Below are positions 46,532 to 55,615 of a DNA stretch of 64,000 nucleotides, piece after piece. Origin of the DNA: Cellulophaga baltica (lineage in GTDB: Bacteria > Bacteroidota > Bacteroidia > Flavobacteriales > Flavobacteriaceae). The notes under the pieces were generated by a model. It was not told where the DNA came from, searched no databases, and worked only from the letters and a program-made list of their open reading frames with translations. The translations under genes were made by a program, and so were the position numbers. Where the stretch lies: positions 1-64,000 of the forward strand of contig NZ_JAHKQN010000004.1 in assembly GCF_018861125.1 (NCBI RefSeq), in the 5' to 3' direction. Each line of letters opens with the position of its first letter. The first letter of the stretch is position 1.

Positions 46532-47339
46532 TATAAAAAGCTCAACTTTGAGCTATATAAAATTGTCCATTCAAATTAGTTTGAATGGACTTTCTTTTTG
46601 TGTTTTAGATACTATTAAAAACACAATTATCAAACAAGAAAGCTTACATTTTGATGAGGAACAAATTCCTTTTCAAGTTCAAAAAAAATTAGAAGAGCTA
46701 TTAGTAAGTAATGGTATTACAAAAATGTCTTTCTCTGATATTATTGTAATCCATAACAATATGCTTTTCAGCCTTGTACCAAAAGCTTTGTTTGATAAAA
46801 ATGAATTAGCAAACTATTTAAAGTACAATGCCAAAATACTTGCAAACGATCATTTAGATTTTGATGAGATTACAGCATACGACATGGTAAATGTATATGT
46901 ACCATTTGTAAACATCAACAATTATATTTATGATCTTTTTGGTGAGTTTGAATACAAACATAACGGTACAATTTTAATTGAAACTTTATTGAATAACTTC
47001 AATAGTGGTAAAGAACCTATTTGCTATGTACATGTTTTAGAGAATCAGCTAGATATTACTGTTATCGCTAACAAGAAGTTATTATTTTTTAATAGCTTTA
47101 GCTTTCAAACAAAAGAAGACTTTATCTACTACATACTTTTTACCATTGAGCAGTTAAAGTTAGATACCGAAACAATTAAAGTAAGGTTATTTGGCACCAT
47201 TGAAGAAGATGATGATTTATACAACATATGTTATAAATACATTAGAAACATTGATGTTTACATCCCTTCAAAACTATCAAACCATACAGAAAACAGTAGT
47301 GATAACACTATTGACTTTACCACAATAAGTGCTTTTTAA
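46506..47339 (+). CDS. DUF3822 protein
   Basis: 277 residues from ATG 46506 (MTEKETNNSIKSS). An upstream in-frame ATG at 46485 exists but would deepen the overlap with the previous gene (26 bp even at 46506). The fold looks like an actin/Hsp70-type ATPase relic, with ISLNGLSFCVLDT at the start and QLDITVIANKKLLFFNSF later, as in pilM-like proteins. Paired with a pseudopilin-like gene, a PilM-like role is conceivable but unproven. The stop overlaps the rsmD ATG by one base. Confidence 0.75.
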   Translation: MTEKETNNSIKSSTLSYIKLSIQISLNGLSFCVLDTIKNTIIKQESLHFDEEQIPFQVQKKLEELLVSNGITKMSFSDIIVIHNNMLFSLVPKALFDKNELANYLKYNAKILANDHLDFDEITAYDMVNVYVPFVNINNYIYDLFGEFEYKHNGTILIETLLNNFNSGKEPICYVHVLENQLDITVIANKKLLFFNSFSFQTKEDFIYYILFTIEQLKLDTETIKVRLFGTIEEDDDLYNICYKYIRNIDVYIPSKLSNHTENSSDNTIDFTTISAF

Positions 47340-47878
47340 TGCGAATAATATCAGGAAAATATAGAGGAAGAAGACTTGTTGCTCCAGCAAAATTACCTGT
47401 GAGACCAACAACAGATATGGCTAAAGAAGGCCTATTCAACATATTAAATAACGATTATTATTTTACCGATATATCTGTTTTAGATTTGTTTTCTGGCACA
47501 GGAAATATTGCCTTTGAATTTGGATCAAGAGGATGTACCAACCTAGTTAGTGTTGATGCTCACCAAGGTTGTGTAAAATTTATTACAGATACTGCCGAAG
47601 CTCTTGATTTACCTATTACAACTATTAAAAGTGACGTGTTTAATTATCTTGAAAAAGCATTAATTAAAGCTGATGTAATTTTTGCAGATCCACCCTACGA
47701 TTTAGACATTGAAGATTTTTCTAAAATACCAGAATTAGTGTTTGAAAAAAAAATGCTTTTGGAAGATGGTGTATTGATTATAGAACATTCTAAACACACA
47801 GATTTATCATCATTACCAAATTTTACAAAACAAAGAAAATACGGTGGCAGTGTTTTTAGTTTTTTTGATGCAGTTTAA
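47339..47878 (+). CDS. rsmD: 16S rRNA (guanine-966-N2)-methyltransferase
   Basis: 179 residues. It has MRIISGKYRGRRLVAP and RPTTDMAKEGLFNIL typical of RsmD, the SAM loop LDLFSGTGNIAFEFGSRG at about 46-63, and the catalytic ADPPYD at about 116-121. It methylates G966 of 16S rRNA. One-base overlap with DUF3822 indicates coupled translation. Confidence 0.93.
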   Translation: MRIISGKYRGRRLVAPAKLPVRPTTDMAKEGLFNILNNDYYFTDISVLDLFSGTGNIAFEFGSRGCTNLVSVDAHQGCVKFITDTAEALDLPITTIKSDVFNYLEKALIKADVIFADPPYDLDIEDFSKIPELVFEKKMLLEDGVLIIEHSKHTDLSSLPNFTKQRKYGGSVFSFFDAV

Positions 47879-47942
47879 TTTTTTTGACCTATAATACCAA
47901 CTAAGATAATTAAGCGTTAGTTATAATAAAAATATACAACCA

Positions 47943-48539
47943 ATGAATAACTTAAGCTTTCCTTTAAAATTCGTATTTAAAATTTCGTCATTTAGCAATG
48001 ATTTTACTGCAACAGATGCCAACGGACAAACAGTTGCCTATGTAAAACAGAAAATGTTTAAACTAAAAGAAGCAATTTCTATTTACGAAGATGAAACAAA
48101 ATCAAAAGTCAACTTCAAAATTAATGCTGATAAGTGGATAGATTTTTCTACCGCTTATAGTTTTACAGATGCCAACGGCAGTGAATTAGGCAAAGTTGCC
48201 AGAAAAGGATGGGCATCAATATGGAAAGCTAAATATGAATTAATTGACCAACATCAAAAATTACAATATCACATTCGTGAAGAAAACGCTTGGGTAAAAG
48301 TTATTGATAGCTTAATGGGTGAAATACCGATTTTAGGTATGTTTACCGGCTATTTATTTAATCCTTCGTATATAGTTACCGATTTAGATGGAAATAATGT
48401 TGCTCGTTTAAAAAAAGAAGCTTCTTTTTTCGGTAGAAAATTTGAAGTAAATAAATTAACCGATATAGATGTTGACGACGAACAAAGAATATTACTAGGC
48501 TTAATGATGATGATTCTTTTAGAAAGAAGAAGAGGTTAA
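47943..48539 (+). CDS. LURP-one-related (tubby-like) protein
   Basis: 198 residues. It is a series of beta strands with NFTATDANGQTVAYVKQKMF-type units around a central helix near the C-terminus (QRILLGLMMMILLERRR). This matches the LURP-one-related / tubby C-terminal-like fold. Such proteins may act as lipid-binding scaffolds. No catalytic motif. Its own start follows a 64-bp gap after rsmD. Confidence 0.65.
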   Translation: MNNLSFPLKFVFKISSFSNDFTATDANGQTVAYVKQKMFKLKEAISIYEDETKSKVNFKINADKWIDFSTAYSFTDANGSELGKVARKGWASIWKAKYELIDQHQKLQYHIREENAWVKVIDSLMGEIPILGMFTGYLFNPSYIVTDLDGNNVARLKKEASFFGRKFEVNKLTDIDVDDEQRILLGLMMMILLERRRG

Positions 48540-48557
48540 TTGTTAAAACACCTAGAC

Positions 48558-49853
48558 TTATAAACCTAAAATAGGTAGCACTGGATTGTTATTCTCAAAA
48601 GCATAACACCTCCAGAAGCTACCTTCTTTTTTATACTTCCAAGCTATTTCTCCTGTTTCCGTTATTTCCCAAAACCCATAATCACTCTCACAAATTAATG
48701 TATTCCCATTTAACAATCTTACAGCACTAGAAACTCGCTCACTAAACATATTTGAATCTGTAAAACTCCAAACAACATTTGGCTCATTATCAGTATTCGC
48801 TATAAGATTAAAATTTTCAGGAATTTCTAATTCATACGCAGTAGACTGCTGAGCAGTTCTCCCATTATCAAAAACCATTAAATTACCTTCACCAGGAAAA
48901 CCAGCTTCAATTAAATTAGGAAAATGGTTACGATCAAATATTTGCTCTCCCATTAAATTATCATAAGCTTTAGGATTCCCAAAGCGATATATCAAATCAC
49001 CACCTAGATTATAAGTACCACCAACAAAGCCAGATGCTTCTTCGGTAGTTGTGCTATGATCAATAACCCAAACTTCGCTATAGTAATTAACACTTAAATA
49101 AATTATATCTTTATTTGAATCATACTCAATAGCATTAGCATGCATGATATCGCCATTTGGCTCATCATAATAATTTATATCAATCTTATTAGGGTATTCC
49201 GATATTTCAGCATAACTATCAAAACCTTCATTTAAATTCTGAATAATATGATCCCAACTTCTCCATTCCCAAACAATTTCTTTAGTAACATAGTCAACCT
49301 CTATTAATTTTTCAGGAAATAAATCATGATTAACAAATACACCTTTACTTGCTGCTAATTCTGGAGAAATTCTTTCCCAAGCCATTATTAAAAGGTTTCC
49401 GTTAGGTAAAAGTTCCACATCATGGTGCGCAAGAAAATCATCAGAATTATAAGTATACTCCCATTCAATAGAACCATTTAAGTTAATAATCTGAACAATT
49501 CCTCCATAACCACCAAAACTAAACGAAGTATTATCTGGTTTGAATATTCCTAAAACTTGTCCCGTTGGTAAAAGCTCTAAGTCATTTCCTAAATTGTTAT
49601 CAAAATTCCAATTATACAATTCCTCACCGTCTTTATTAACCACATAGGCTACGTCACCTCCATTTTCAACAACAAAAACAAGACTTTCTGATATTACATC
49701 AGCATTATAAACTTCTAAATTCTCAGGGGTGTCATTTTCTTCATCCAATTCAACATCAACTAGCTCTTCATTTTCTTGATTGTTCTCTACACTAGAATCA
49801 TTATCACAATTGAAAAACAATAAAATTGATAAAAACAAAAATAAATGTTTCAT
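48558..49853 (-). CDS. arylsulfotransferase-family lipoprotein
   Basis: 431 residues. A lipoprotein signal ends LLFFNCDNDS, then an acidic linker (about 22-47). The rest is a beta-propeller with the arylsulfotransferase (ASST/Arylsulfotran_2) pattern: HHDVELLPNGNLLIMAWE, HANAIEYDSNKDIIYLSVN, MVFDNGR and SAVRLLNGNTLICESDYG. It may transfer sulfate between phenolic compounds, or use the fold differently. Catalytic His candidates are present. It starts 39 bp downstream of rnpB in the same direction. Confidence 0.78.
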   Translation of the reverse strand: MKHLFLFLSILLFFNCDNDSSVENNQENEELVDVELDEENDTPENLEVYNADVISESLVFVVENGGDVAYVVNKDGEELYNWNFDNNLGNDLELLPTGQVLGIFKPDNTSFSFGGYGGIVQIINLNGSIEWEYTYNSDDFLAHHDVELLPNGNLLIMAWERISPELAASKGVFVNHDLFPEKLIEVDYVTKEIVWEWRSWDHIIQNLNEGFDSYAEISEYPNKIDINYYDEPNGDIMHANAIEYDSNKDIIYLSVNYYSEVWVIDHSTTTEEASGFVGGTYNLGGDLIYRFGNPKAYDNLMGEQIFDRNHFPNLIEAGFPGEGNLMVFDNGRTAQQSTAYELEIPENFNLIANTDNEPNVVWSFTDSNMFSERVSSAVRLLNGNTLICESDYGFWEITETGEIAWKYKKEGSFWRCYAFENNNPVLPILGL

Positions 49854-49892
49854 GGTGAGCAGATTAAATGTCAGACAGTTATAAATAAAAAT

Positions 49893-50204
49893 AGCAGGCC
49901 ATAAGCCGGATTCTGTAAACCCTAAACTAGGTTCGGGGTTTTCCTTATCATTTATCTCGACTTTTAGTTACCCAAAAGCTCTAACCGCCTACCCTTCAGC
50001 ACGAGCGTGCCGCTCTTAAAGCTGATATACATGACGTTTCACCGTATAGAGTTTACCTGGTTTCACTACAGCATTATCTGTACATACTTTCTGTTGCACT
50101 AGTCCTATTCAATTAAGAATGACGGGCGTTACCCGCTATACTGCACTATGGTGTCCGGACTTTCCTCGTTTTGATTGCTCAAACCGCGATAAGGTAGCCT
50201 GCTA
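49893..50204 (-). ncRNA. rnpB: RNase P RNA
   Basis: The 3' end reads ACAGAATCCGGCTTATGGCC and the 5' part GAGGAAAGTCCGGACACC, both universally conserved RNase P RNA blocks. The terminal P1 helix is AGCAGGC with GCCTGCT. Length about 312 nt fits a bacterial A-type RNA. TACCTTTG at 50216-50209 on the minus strand is a perfect -7 box placed to start transcription near the first nucleotide. A U-rich stretch follows the 3' end. Confidence 0.93.
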
Positions 50205-50333
50205 ATAGCAAAGGTAACTCAATTGTTGATAAATAAGCTGCTAAATTTATTCAAATCGTTTATAAAACAACTTGCTATATTTATATTTGTAATACGTTGT
50301 TTTCACAACTATAATCATTTAAAAGTTTAGTAT

Positions 50334-51416
50334 TTGGAACCATTTGTAGTATCTGCTCGAAAGTATAGACCTCAAACATTTAAGGATGTTGTTGGGCAAC
50401 AAGCGATTACCAATACCCTTTTAAATGCAATAGAAAATAACCATTTAGCACAAGCTTTATTATTTTGCGGACCAAGAGGAGTTGGTAAAACTACTTGCGC
50501 TAGAATTTTAGCAAAGAAAATTAACGAAGATGGCACTCAAAACTCTGATGAAGATTACGCTTTTAATGTTTTTGAATTAGATGCCGCATCAAACAACTCC
50601 GTTGATGACATTCGTAGTTTAACAGACCAAGTACGTATACCTCCACAAGTTGGAAAATACAAGGTTTATATTATTGATGAGGTTCACATGTTATCACAAG
50701 CTGCCTTTAATGCTTTTTTAAAGACACTTGAAGAACCACCAAAACATGCAATTTTTATATTAGCTACTACCGAAAAACACAAAATTATACCAACGATTTT
50801 ATCTCGTTGCCAAATTTTTGATTTTAAACGTATTACAGTCAAAGATGCTGCAGATTATTTAAAATATATTGCAGAAAATCAAGAAATTGAAGCTGAAGAT
50901 GATGCGTTACATATTATTGCTCAAAAGGCAGATGGTGCTATGCGTGACGCTTTATCTATTTTCGATAGGGTTGTAAGCTTTGCAGGAAAAAACCTTACAA
51001 GAAAAGCTGTAACTGAAAACTTAAATGTTTTAGATTATGATACGTATTTTACTGCTACTGATTTAATTTTAGCACATAATATTCCTGAATTACTAGTTTT
51101 ATTAAATGATACGCTTGCAAAAGGTTTTGACGGGCATCATTTTATAACTGGCCTTGCTTCACATTACCGTGATTTAATGGTATGTCAACACCAATCTACT
51201 ATTGAACTTTTAGAAGTGGGTGAAGAAGCTAAGAAATTATATTTAGAACAATCTAAAAAAACAACACCTTCATTTTTAATGAAAGCAATTGACATTGCTA
51301 ATGATTGTGATCTTAAATATAAAACAAGCCGAAATCAGCGACTGTTAGTTGAATTAGCACTAATGAAATTAGCCTCTATCGATTTTGATGGAGAAAAAAA
51401 AAATCTAATTCAGTAG
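50334..51416 (+). CDS. dnaX: DNA polymerase III gamma subunit (dnaX, short form)
   Basis: 360 codons from TTG 50334 (no suitable ATG). It has Walker A GPRGVGKTT, Walker B IIDEVHML, the SRC sensor motif LSRCQIF, and clamp-loader lid and collar domains. The Cys4 zinc module of E. coli DnaX is absent (ARILAKKINEDGTQNSDEDY runs through that place). The frame stops at 51414 just after an A10 tract. The clear C-terminal extension continues in the -1 frame, so this product corresponds to gamma and the shifted product to tau. Confidence 0.93.
   Translation: MEPFVVSARKYRPQTFKDVVGQQAITNTLLNAIENNHLAQALLFCGPRGVGKTTCARILAKKINEDGTQNSDEDYAFNVFELDAASNNSVDDIRSLTDQVRIPPQVGKYKVYIIDEVHMLSQAAFNAFLKTLEEPPKHAIFILATTEKHKIIPTILSRCQIFDFKRITVKDAADYLKYIAENQEIEAEDDALHIIAQKADGAMRDALSIFDRVVSFAGKNLTRKAVTENLNVLDYDTYFTATDLILAHNIPELLVLLNDTLAKGFDGHHFITGLASHYRDLMVCQHQSTIELLEVGEEAKKLYLEQSKKTTPSFLMKAIDIANDCDLKYKTSRNQRLLVELALMKLASIDFDGEKKNLIQ
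51394..51403 (+). promoter_or_regulatory. A10 slippery tract in dnaX
   Basis: Ten consecutive A in the codons GAA AAA AAA AAT, preceded by GGAG at 51390-51393. The tract satisfies the X-XXY-YYZ pattern for -1 ribosomal frameshifting and is also long enough for polymerase slippage, as reported for Thermus dnaX. After the shift, the frame stays open to 52162. Confidence 0.75.
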
Positions 51417-52162
51417 CTAATTATATTGCTCCAGCTTCATACTACCAAAATGGAGATTTTAAGAAAACGGGTGGCAAACCTGGTGATTTATTAACCACAA
51501 AAGAGCTACCAACACCAGTAAACGAACAGTTAGATAGCACTAAAAAACCAACAAGTACACCAGAAACTGATCCTGAAACTTCAGCAGTTTCAGAAGAACC
51601 GAGTAATTATAAGTCAAATACAGCAAACACTCCTACTCCAACGAACACTGTTGTTGAAGAAAAAAAGCCTATTACTAAAATAGATATTAAAAGCCCTTCA
51701 AACAGAGTTTCAGGTTTATCACTATCAAGTTTAAAAAGAAAAAAAGAACACCAATTAAATAAAAAAGAAGTAGTAATTGATGAAAGTAAGCTTCCTAAAT
51801 CTGTTTTTAGTGAAGAAGAAATGCAAAAACACTGGGCTGATTTTGTAATTCAAATTGATAATGACGGACGTAAAATATTGGCATCAAACCTAAATACAGA
51901 TACTCCCAAGCTTTTAGAAAATTTTGTCTTATGGATTGAATTACCAAACGGCACTATGAAAAAAGAAATTGAACGCGAGCAGTTTGATTTGATGGAGTAT
52001 TTAAGAGCAAAATTGAACAATCATTTTATCAGCTTAAAAATAACTGTAAATGAAACTACCAATACAAAATTTGCTTTCACACCTGAAGAGAAATACGAAA
52101 AACTTAGAGAAAAAAATCCTGTAATTGATCTTTTAAGACAGGAATTTGATTTGTCTTTATAA
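51398..52162 (+). CDS. dnaX: tau C-terminal extension of dnaX, -1 frame
   Basis: In the -1 frame from 51398 the sequence continues without a stop: KKSNSVANYIAPASYYQNGD, a Pro/Thr/Ser-rich linker to about 51720, then a folded domain starting near 51800 (SEEEMQKHWADFVIQIDNDG) and ending LLRQEFDLSL. The joint tau product would be about 609 residues, the normal DnaX length in this group. The tail should bind the polymerase alpha subunit and the DnaB helicase. No start codon near its beginning argues against a separate gene; an internal ATG at 51821 would give only the last 113 residues. Confidence 0.8.
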   Translation, partial: KKSNSVANYIAPASYYQNGDFKKTGGKPGDLLTTKELPTPVNEQLDSTKKPTSTPETDPETSAVSEEPSNYKSNTANTPTPTNTVVEEKKPITKIDIKSPSNRVSGLSLSSLKRKKEHQLNKKEVVIDESKLPKSVFSEEEMQKHWADFVIQIDNDGRKILASNLNTDTPKLLENFVLWIELPNGTMKKEIEREQFDLMEYLRAKLNNHFISLKITVNETTNTKFAFTPEEKYEKLREKNPVIDLLRQEFDLSL

Positions 52163-52251
52163 GCTTTTTGAGTCAAAACTAATTATCATAAATATATTAT
52201 AAACGATTAAAATTCCCACTTCTTTCCAGAATTTTTGCACAAATTTGTATT

Positions 52252-52929
52252 GTGAAAATTTTAATTATAGAAGACGAACAGCAACTTCTTTATCATATAA
52301 AAGAATCGCTAGAAAAAGAGAAGTTTCTAGTGGAAACAGCTAGTGACTATCATAGTGCTTATGAGAAAATTTTTATTTATGAATATGATTGTATTTTATT
52401 AGATATCATGCTACCTAACGGTAGTGGATTAGAGCTTTTAAATGAATTAAAAAAAGCCAAAAAAAGTGAAAATATAATCATAATTTCTGCTAAAGATTCT
52501 CTTGACGACAAACTTAAAGGTTTGGAGTTAGGGGCTGATGATTACCTTACAAAACCCTTTCATTTAGCGGAACTCAATGCCCGAATAAAAGCTGTTATCC
52601 GAAGAAAAGAATTAAACGGAAAAAACACTATTGAATTTGGCAATACTACTCTAGTATTCAAAGAAAGACAATTTTTTGTAGACAATAAATTGGTTACACT
52701 TAACCGAAAGGAATTTGATATTTTAAATTACTTTATGTCTAACAAAAACCGGTTAATTACTAAAAATGCGCTTGCCGAACATGTTTGGGGAGATAATACA
52801 GACCAAGCTGATAATTTTGATTTTGTGTACTACCAAATTAAAAACTTACGTAAAAAACTAGTGAAATCTAAAGTTACTTTTGAAATAGAATCTATTTACG
52901 GGGTAGGCTACAAACTAATTTTAATATGA
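52252..52929 (+). CDS. OmpR-family response regulator
   Basis: 225 residues from GTG 52252. The receiver domain has acidic pocket IIEDEQ, phospho-acceptor Asp51 in ILLDIMLPNGSG, and K in LTKPFH. The winged-helix DNA-binding domain follows (about 130-225, RKEFDILNYFMSNKNRLITK). It overlaps the kinase gene by 4 bp (ATGA). Likely targets are the two envelope genes that follow. Confidence 0.93.
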   Translation: MKILIIEDEQQLLYHIKESLEKEKFLVETASDYHSAYEKIFIYEYDCILLDIMLPNGSGLELLNELKKAKKSENIIIISAKDSLDDKLKGLELGADDYLTKPFHLAELNARIKAVIRRKELNGKNTIEFGNTTLVFKERQFFVDNKLVTLNRKEFDILNYFMSNKNRLITKNALAEHVWGDNTDQADNFDFVYYQIKNLRKKLVKSKVTFEIESIYGVGYKLILI

Positions 52930-54209
52930 AATTACTCAATAAATCTATAAAACATTTATCTATTTCAATATTGGGTATTGTGACAATTTGGTCTGTATTT
53001 TTTTACGTTAATATGCTTAAAGAAATAAAAAGAAGTATTGATGAAGGTTTAGAAAACTACAAACGGATTATAATTCAAAATGCAATTAAAGACCCTAGCA
53101 TTTTAAACAAACAGTATTTCGATGAAAGTTTTTTTACCATCCATAAAATTGATAAGCAACATGCAATTACCGTAACAGATAGCTACAGTGATACTATTTT
53201 ATTAATGCAAGATGCTGATGATGCAGAGCCTGAACCAGAACCTGTACGAATGTTAATTACAGCATTTAAAATTGATAACCAATATTATCAATTAAAAATA
53301 GCAAACTCAATGGTAGAAGAAGATGACCTTATTAATGAGTTACTATGGGATGTTATTTGGCTCTATACCATTTTAATTATTGGTATTGTATTTATAAATA
53401 ATATTGTTTTAAAAAGACTTTGGAAACCTTTTTATAACTTTCTTAATCAGCTTAAAAAATTCCATCTGGGTAAAACACAAACAATTCCTGAAACAAATAC
53501 CAATATAAAAGAATTTACAGATTTACAGAAAGTAGTAAATACATTATTAGTTCATAATATAGATGTATACGAACAGCAAAAAGAATTTATAGGAAATACA
53601 TCACACGAACTACAAACACCATTAGCCATTGCTACTAATAAGTTAGAATTACTTTTAGAGCAAGGAAGCTTAAAAGATAAAGAAGCCAAAAACATTACTG
53701 AAATTTACCAAGTGATTCAACGTTTGGTTCGCCTAAACAAATCATTATTATTATTAACTAAAATTGAAAACAAACAGTTTTTAGACAATCAAACAATATC
53801 AATTAATACTATAGTACAACAATCTTTACATGATTTAGAAGATATTATAACTTTTAAAAATATTACTGTAACCGTCGAGAAAATATCAGATTTAAAAATA
53901 CAAATGGATGCTACACTTGCAAGTATTATGATTTCAAATTTAATTAAAAATGCCACTTTTCATAATAATGAGAATGGCACAATATCAATAACGATTAAAA
54001 ATAATTCAATAAAAATAAACAATACAGGACCAGGCAGTGAGTTAGATAAAAAAGTTATTTTTAATAGATTCTACAAGTCTAATTTAAAAAAGAACAATAC
54101 TGGCTTAGGTTTAACAATCACAAAGGCTATTGCCGATTTGTATGCCATAACAATAAACTATCACTATAAAAACACTTCACACTTGTTTGAGCTTATTTTT
54201 TTTAAATAA
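52926..54209 (+). CDS. sensor histidine kinase
   Basis: 427 residues. TM helices are at about 10-30 and 143-162, enclosing a ~110-residue periplasmic domain with an acidic DADDAEPEPEP loop. The DHp H-box is His227 in NTSHELQTPLA. The ATPase domain has N-box ISNLIKNA and G-box GLGLTITKAIA. It is co-translated with the regulator (ATGA overlap). The ligand is unknown, though partners with PepSY-like folds hint at envelope or metal sensing. Confidence 0.93.
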   Translation: MKLLNKSIKHLSISILGIVTIWSVFFYVNMLKEIKRSIDEGLENYKRIIIQNAIKDPSILNKQYFDESFFTIHKIDKQHAITVTDSYSDTILLMQDADDAEPEPEPVRMLITAFKIDNQYYQLKIANSMVEEDDLINELLWDVIWLYTILIIGIVFINNIVLKRLWKPFYNFLNQLKKFHLGKTQTIPETNTNIKEFTDLQKVVNTLLVHNIDVYEQQKEFIGNTSHELQTPLAIATNKLELLLEQGSLKDKEAKNITEIYQVIQRLVRLNKSLLLLTKIENKQFLDNQTISINTIVQQSLHDLEDIITFKNITVTVEKISDLKIQMDATLASIMISNLIKNATFHNNENGTISITIKNNSIKINNTGPGSELDKKVIFNRFYKSNLKKNNTGLGLTITKAIADLYAITINYHYKNTSHLFELIFFK

Positions 54210-54292
54210 AAAAAGTTGATTGCCCAATAATTCCCAATTGTTTCCACATTCAGGTATTTCATTTGTAGCATAATTTTTAAAAAACATACAAA

Positions 54293-54739
54293 ATGAAAAA
54301 ACAAATTTTAATTATCGGAACAGTTTTAGCAATCACATTTACTAGTCAGGCACAAGACATTTCACAAAACCAAATACCATCAGTAATCATAAATAATTTT
54401 AATACTCAATACCCAAAAGCCACAGACATAGAATGGGAAGTTGATGGTAATTTATATTATGTTGATTTCGAAATTGGCTGGAATACAGATCATGAAATTT
54501 GGTATAACAATAAAGGCAAAATGGTAAAACATAAGCATGACATTGCCAAAAATAAATTACCCCAAGCTGTAAACAATAAAATTAAATCTGAATTTAACGG
54601 CTATACAGTAAGTGATTTAGAAGAAATAACAGACCACGGAAAAGTATTTTATAAAATGGAACTAGAAGCTGTATTAAAACAAGATTGGGATGTTATTGTA
54701 GGTAATAATGGAAATATTTTAAGTAAAGTAGCAGATTAA
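54293..54739 (+). CDS. periplasmic PepSY-like (DUF2874) protein
   Basis: 148 residues. Signal peptide MKKQILIIGTVLAITFTSQA is followed by two repeats of a PepSY/BLIP-like unit: VIINNFNTQYPKATDIEWEV with YYVDFEI, then KIKSEFNGYTVSDLEEI with FYKMELE. Such proteins often occur beside this type of two-component system in Bacteroidota. Probably regulated by it. Confidence 0.8.
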   Translation: MKKQILIIGTVLAITFTSQAQDISQNQIPSVIINNFNTQYPKATDIEWEVDGNLYYVDFEIGWNTDHEIWYNNKGKMVKHKHDIAKNKLPQAVNNKIKSEFNGYTVSDLEEITDHGKVFYKMELEAVLKQDWDVIVGNNGNILSKVAD

Positions 54740-54743
54740 TTTT

Positions 54744-55520
54744 ATGAAGAATATGTATAAAATAGTATTTATTATTCTTTTAACCTTCATCTATTATTCA
54801 AATTGTTTCGCCCAGTTTACTCCTCCAGGACTGGGTGACACAAATGATGCTAGTTGGTTTGCTTTAGGAATAAAACAAAAACTAAATTCATCTGGCAACG
54901 TAGTTTCATCAACACATATTGGCTTAGGAAGAATTAGCAATCCTGATAACTACAATCTATTTCAAAACCCTTCTATTTATGTTTTTAATGAAGAAATATC
55001 AAATCATTTTAAAAAACATTGGAAGTATTCAGTTGCATTGAGTTACAGGTGGCAAAATCAATATAACACTAGCGCACCTTATGAATTAGATAGTGAAAAC
55101 GCACGGCAAGAAATTAGAGCTTATGGACGTTTGTTTTATTTAAACAGTCTTAAAAATATAGATTATTCGTTTAGTTTTAGACCCGAAATACGCTTTTTCT
55201 ATAATAGAAATTTTGATTCTTATATTGAAGACAGGCAATTTAGAACTCGTTTTCGCGGTAAAATGACTCTTAACTTAAATAATTTTAAAACTCATAAATT
55301 AATTACAACAGCAGAATTTTTACTTTCCGCTACAAGAGAGGATAATAATTGGAACAAATTTGGGTATAAAGAAGCTCGTTTTTCATTGTATTATGCTTAT
55401 ACTTTAGCGACATTAAATACAACTTTCAACTTTGGTTATATGAATAATTTATTAGGAAAGTCTGACTTGCAAGTCGTTCACTATTTAGCATTTGATATTG
55501 AGATTAAAAATCCTTTCTAA
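54744..55520 (+). CDS. DUF2490 outer-membrane barrel protein
   Basis: 258 residues. Signal peptide ends NCFAQF. The body is beta strands rich in aromatic residues (WKYSVALSYRWQNQYNTSA, RAYGRLFYLNSLKNIDYSFS, YYAYTLATLNTTFNFGY), matching DUF2490, a predicted outer-membrane barrel. It is 4 bp after the PepSY-like gene and followed by a strong terminator, so the four genes form one unit. Confidence 0.8.
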   Translation: MKNMYKIVFIILLTFIYYSNCFAQFTPPGLGDTNDASWFALGIKQKLNSSGNVVSSTHIGLGRISNPDNYNLFQNPSIYVFNEEISNHFKKHWKYSVALSYRWQNQYNTSAPYELDSENARQEIRAYGRLFYLNSLKNIDYSFSFRPEIRFFYNRNFDSYIEDRQFRTRFRGKMTLNLNNFKTHKLITTAEFLLSATREDNNWNKFGYKEARFSLYYAYTLATLNTTFNFGYMNNLLGKSDLQVVHYLAFDIEIKNPF

Positions 55521-55560
55521 AACAAACAATCCACTTTCATTCACTTTTAAATAACTATTA

Positions 55561-55602
55561 AAAGTAGCAGGCGTAAATTTATTAATTTACGCCTGCTACT
55601 TT
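55561..55602. terminator. bidirectional terminator, 19-bp perfect stem
   Basis: AAAGTAGCAGGCGTAAATT pairs exactly with AATTTACGCCTGCTACTTT around TATT, between the convergent DUF2490 and tonB genes. Confidence 0.9.
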
Positions 55603-55615
55603 ATAAAATTAACTC

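Noticed and set aside
51821-52162. Separate 113-residue gene after dnaX
   Set aside because: Its frame is open back to the A10 tract in dnaX and the sequence is the DnaX tau tail, so a joined product explains it better.
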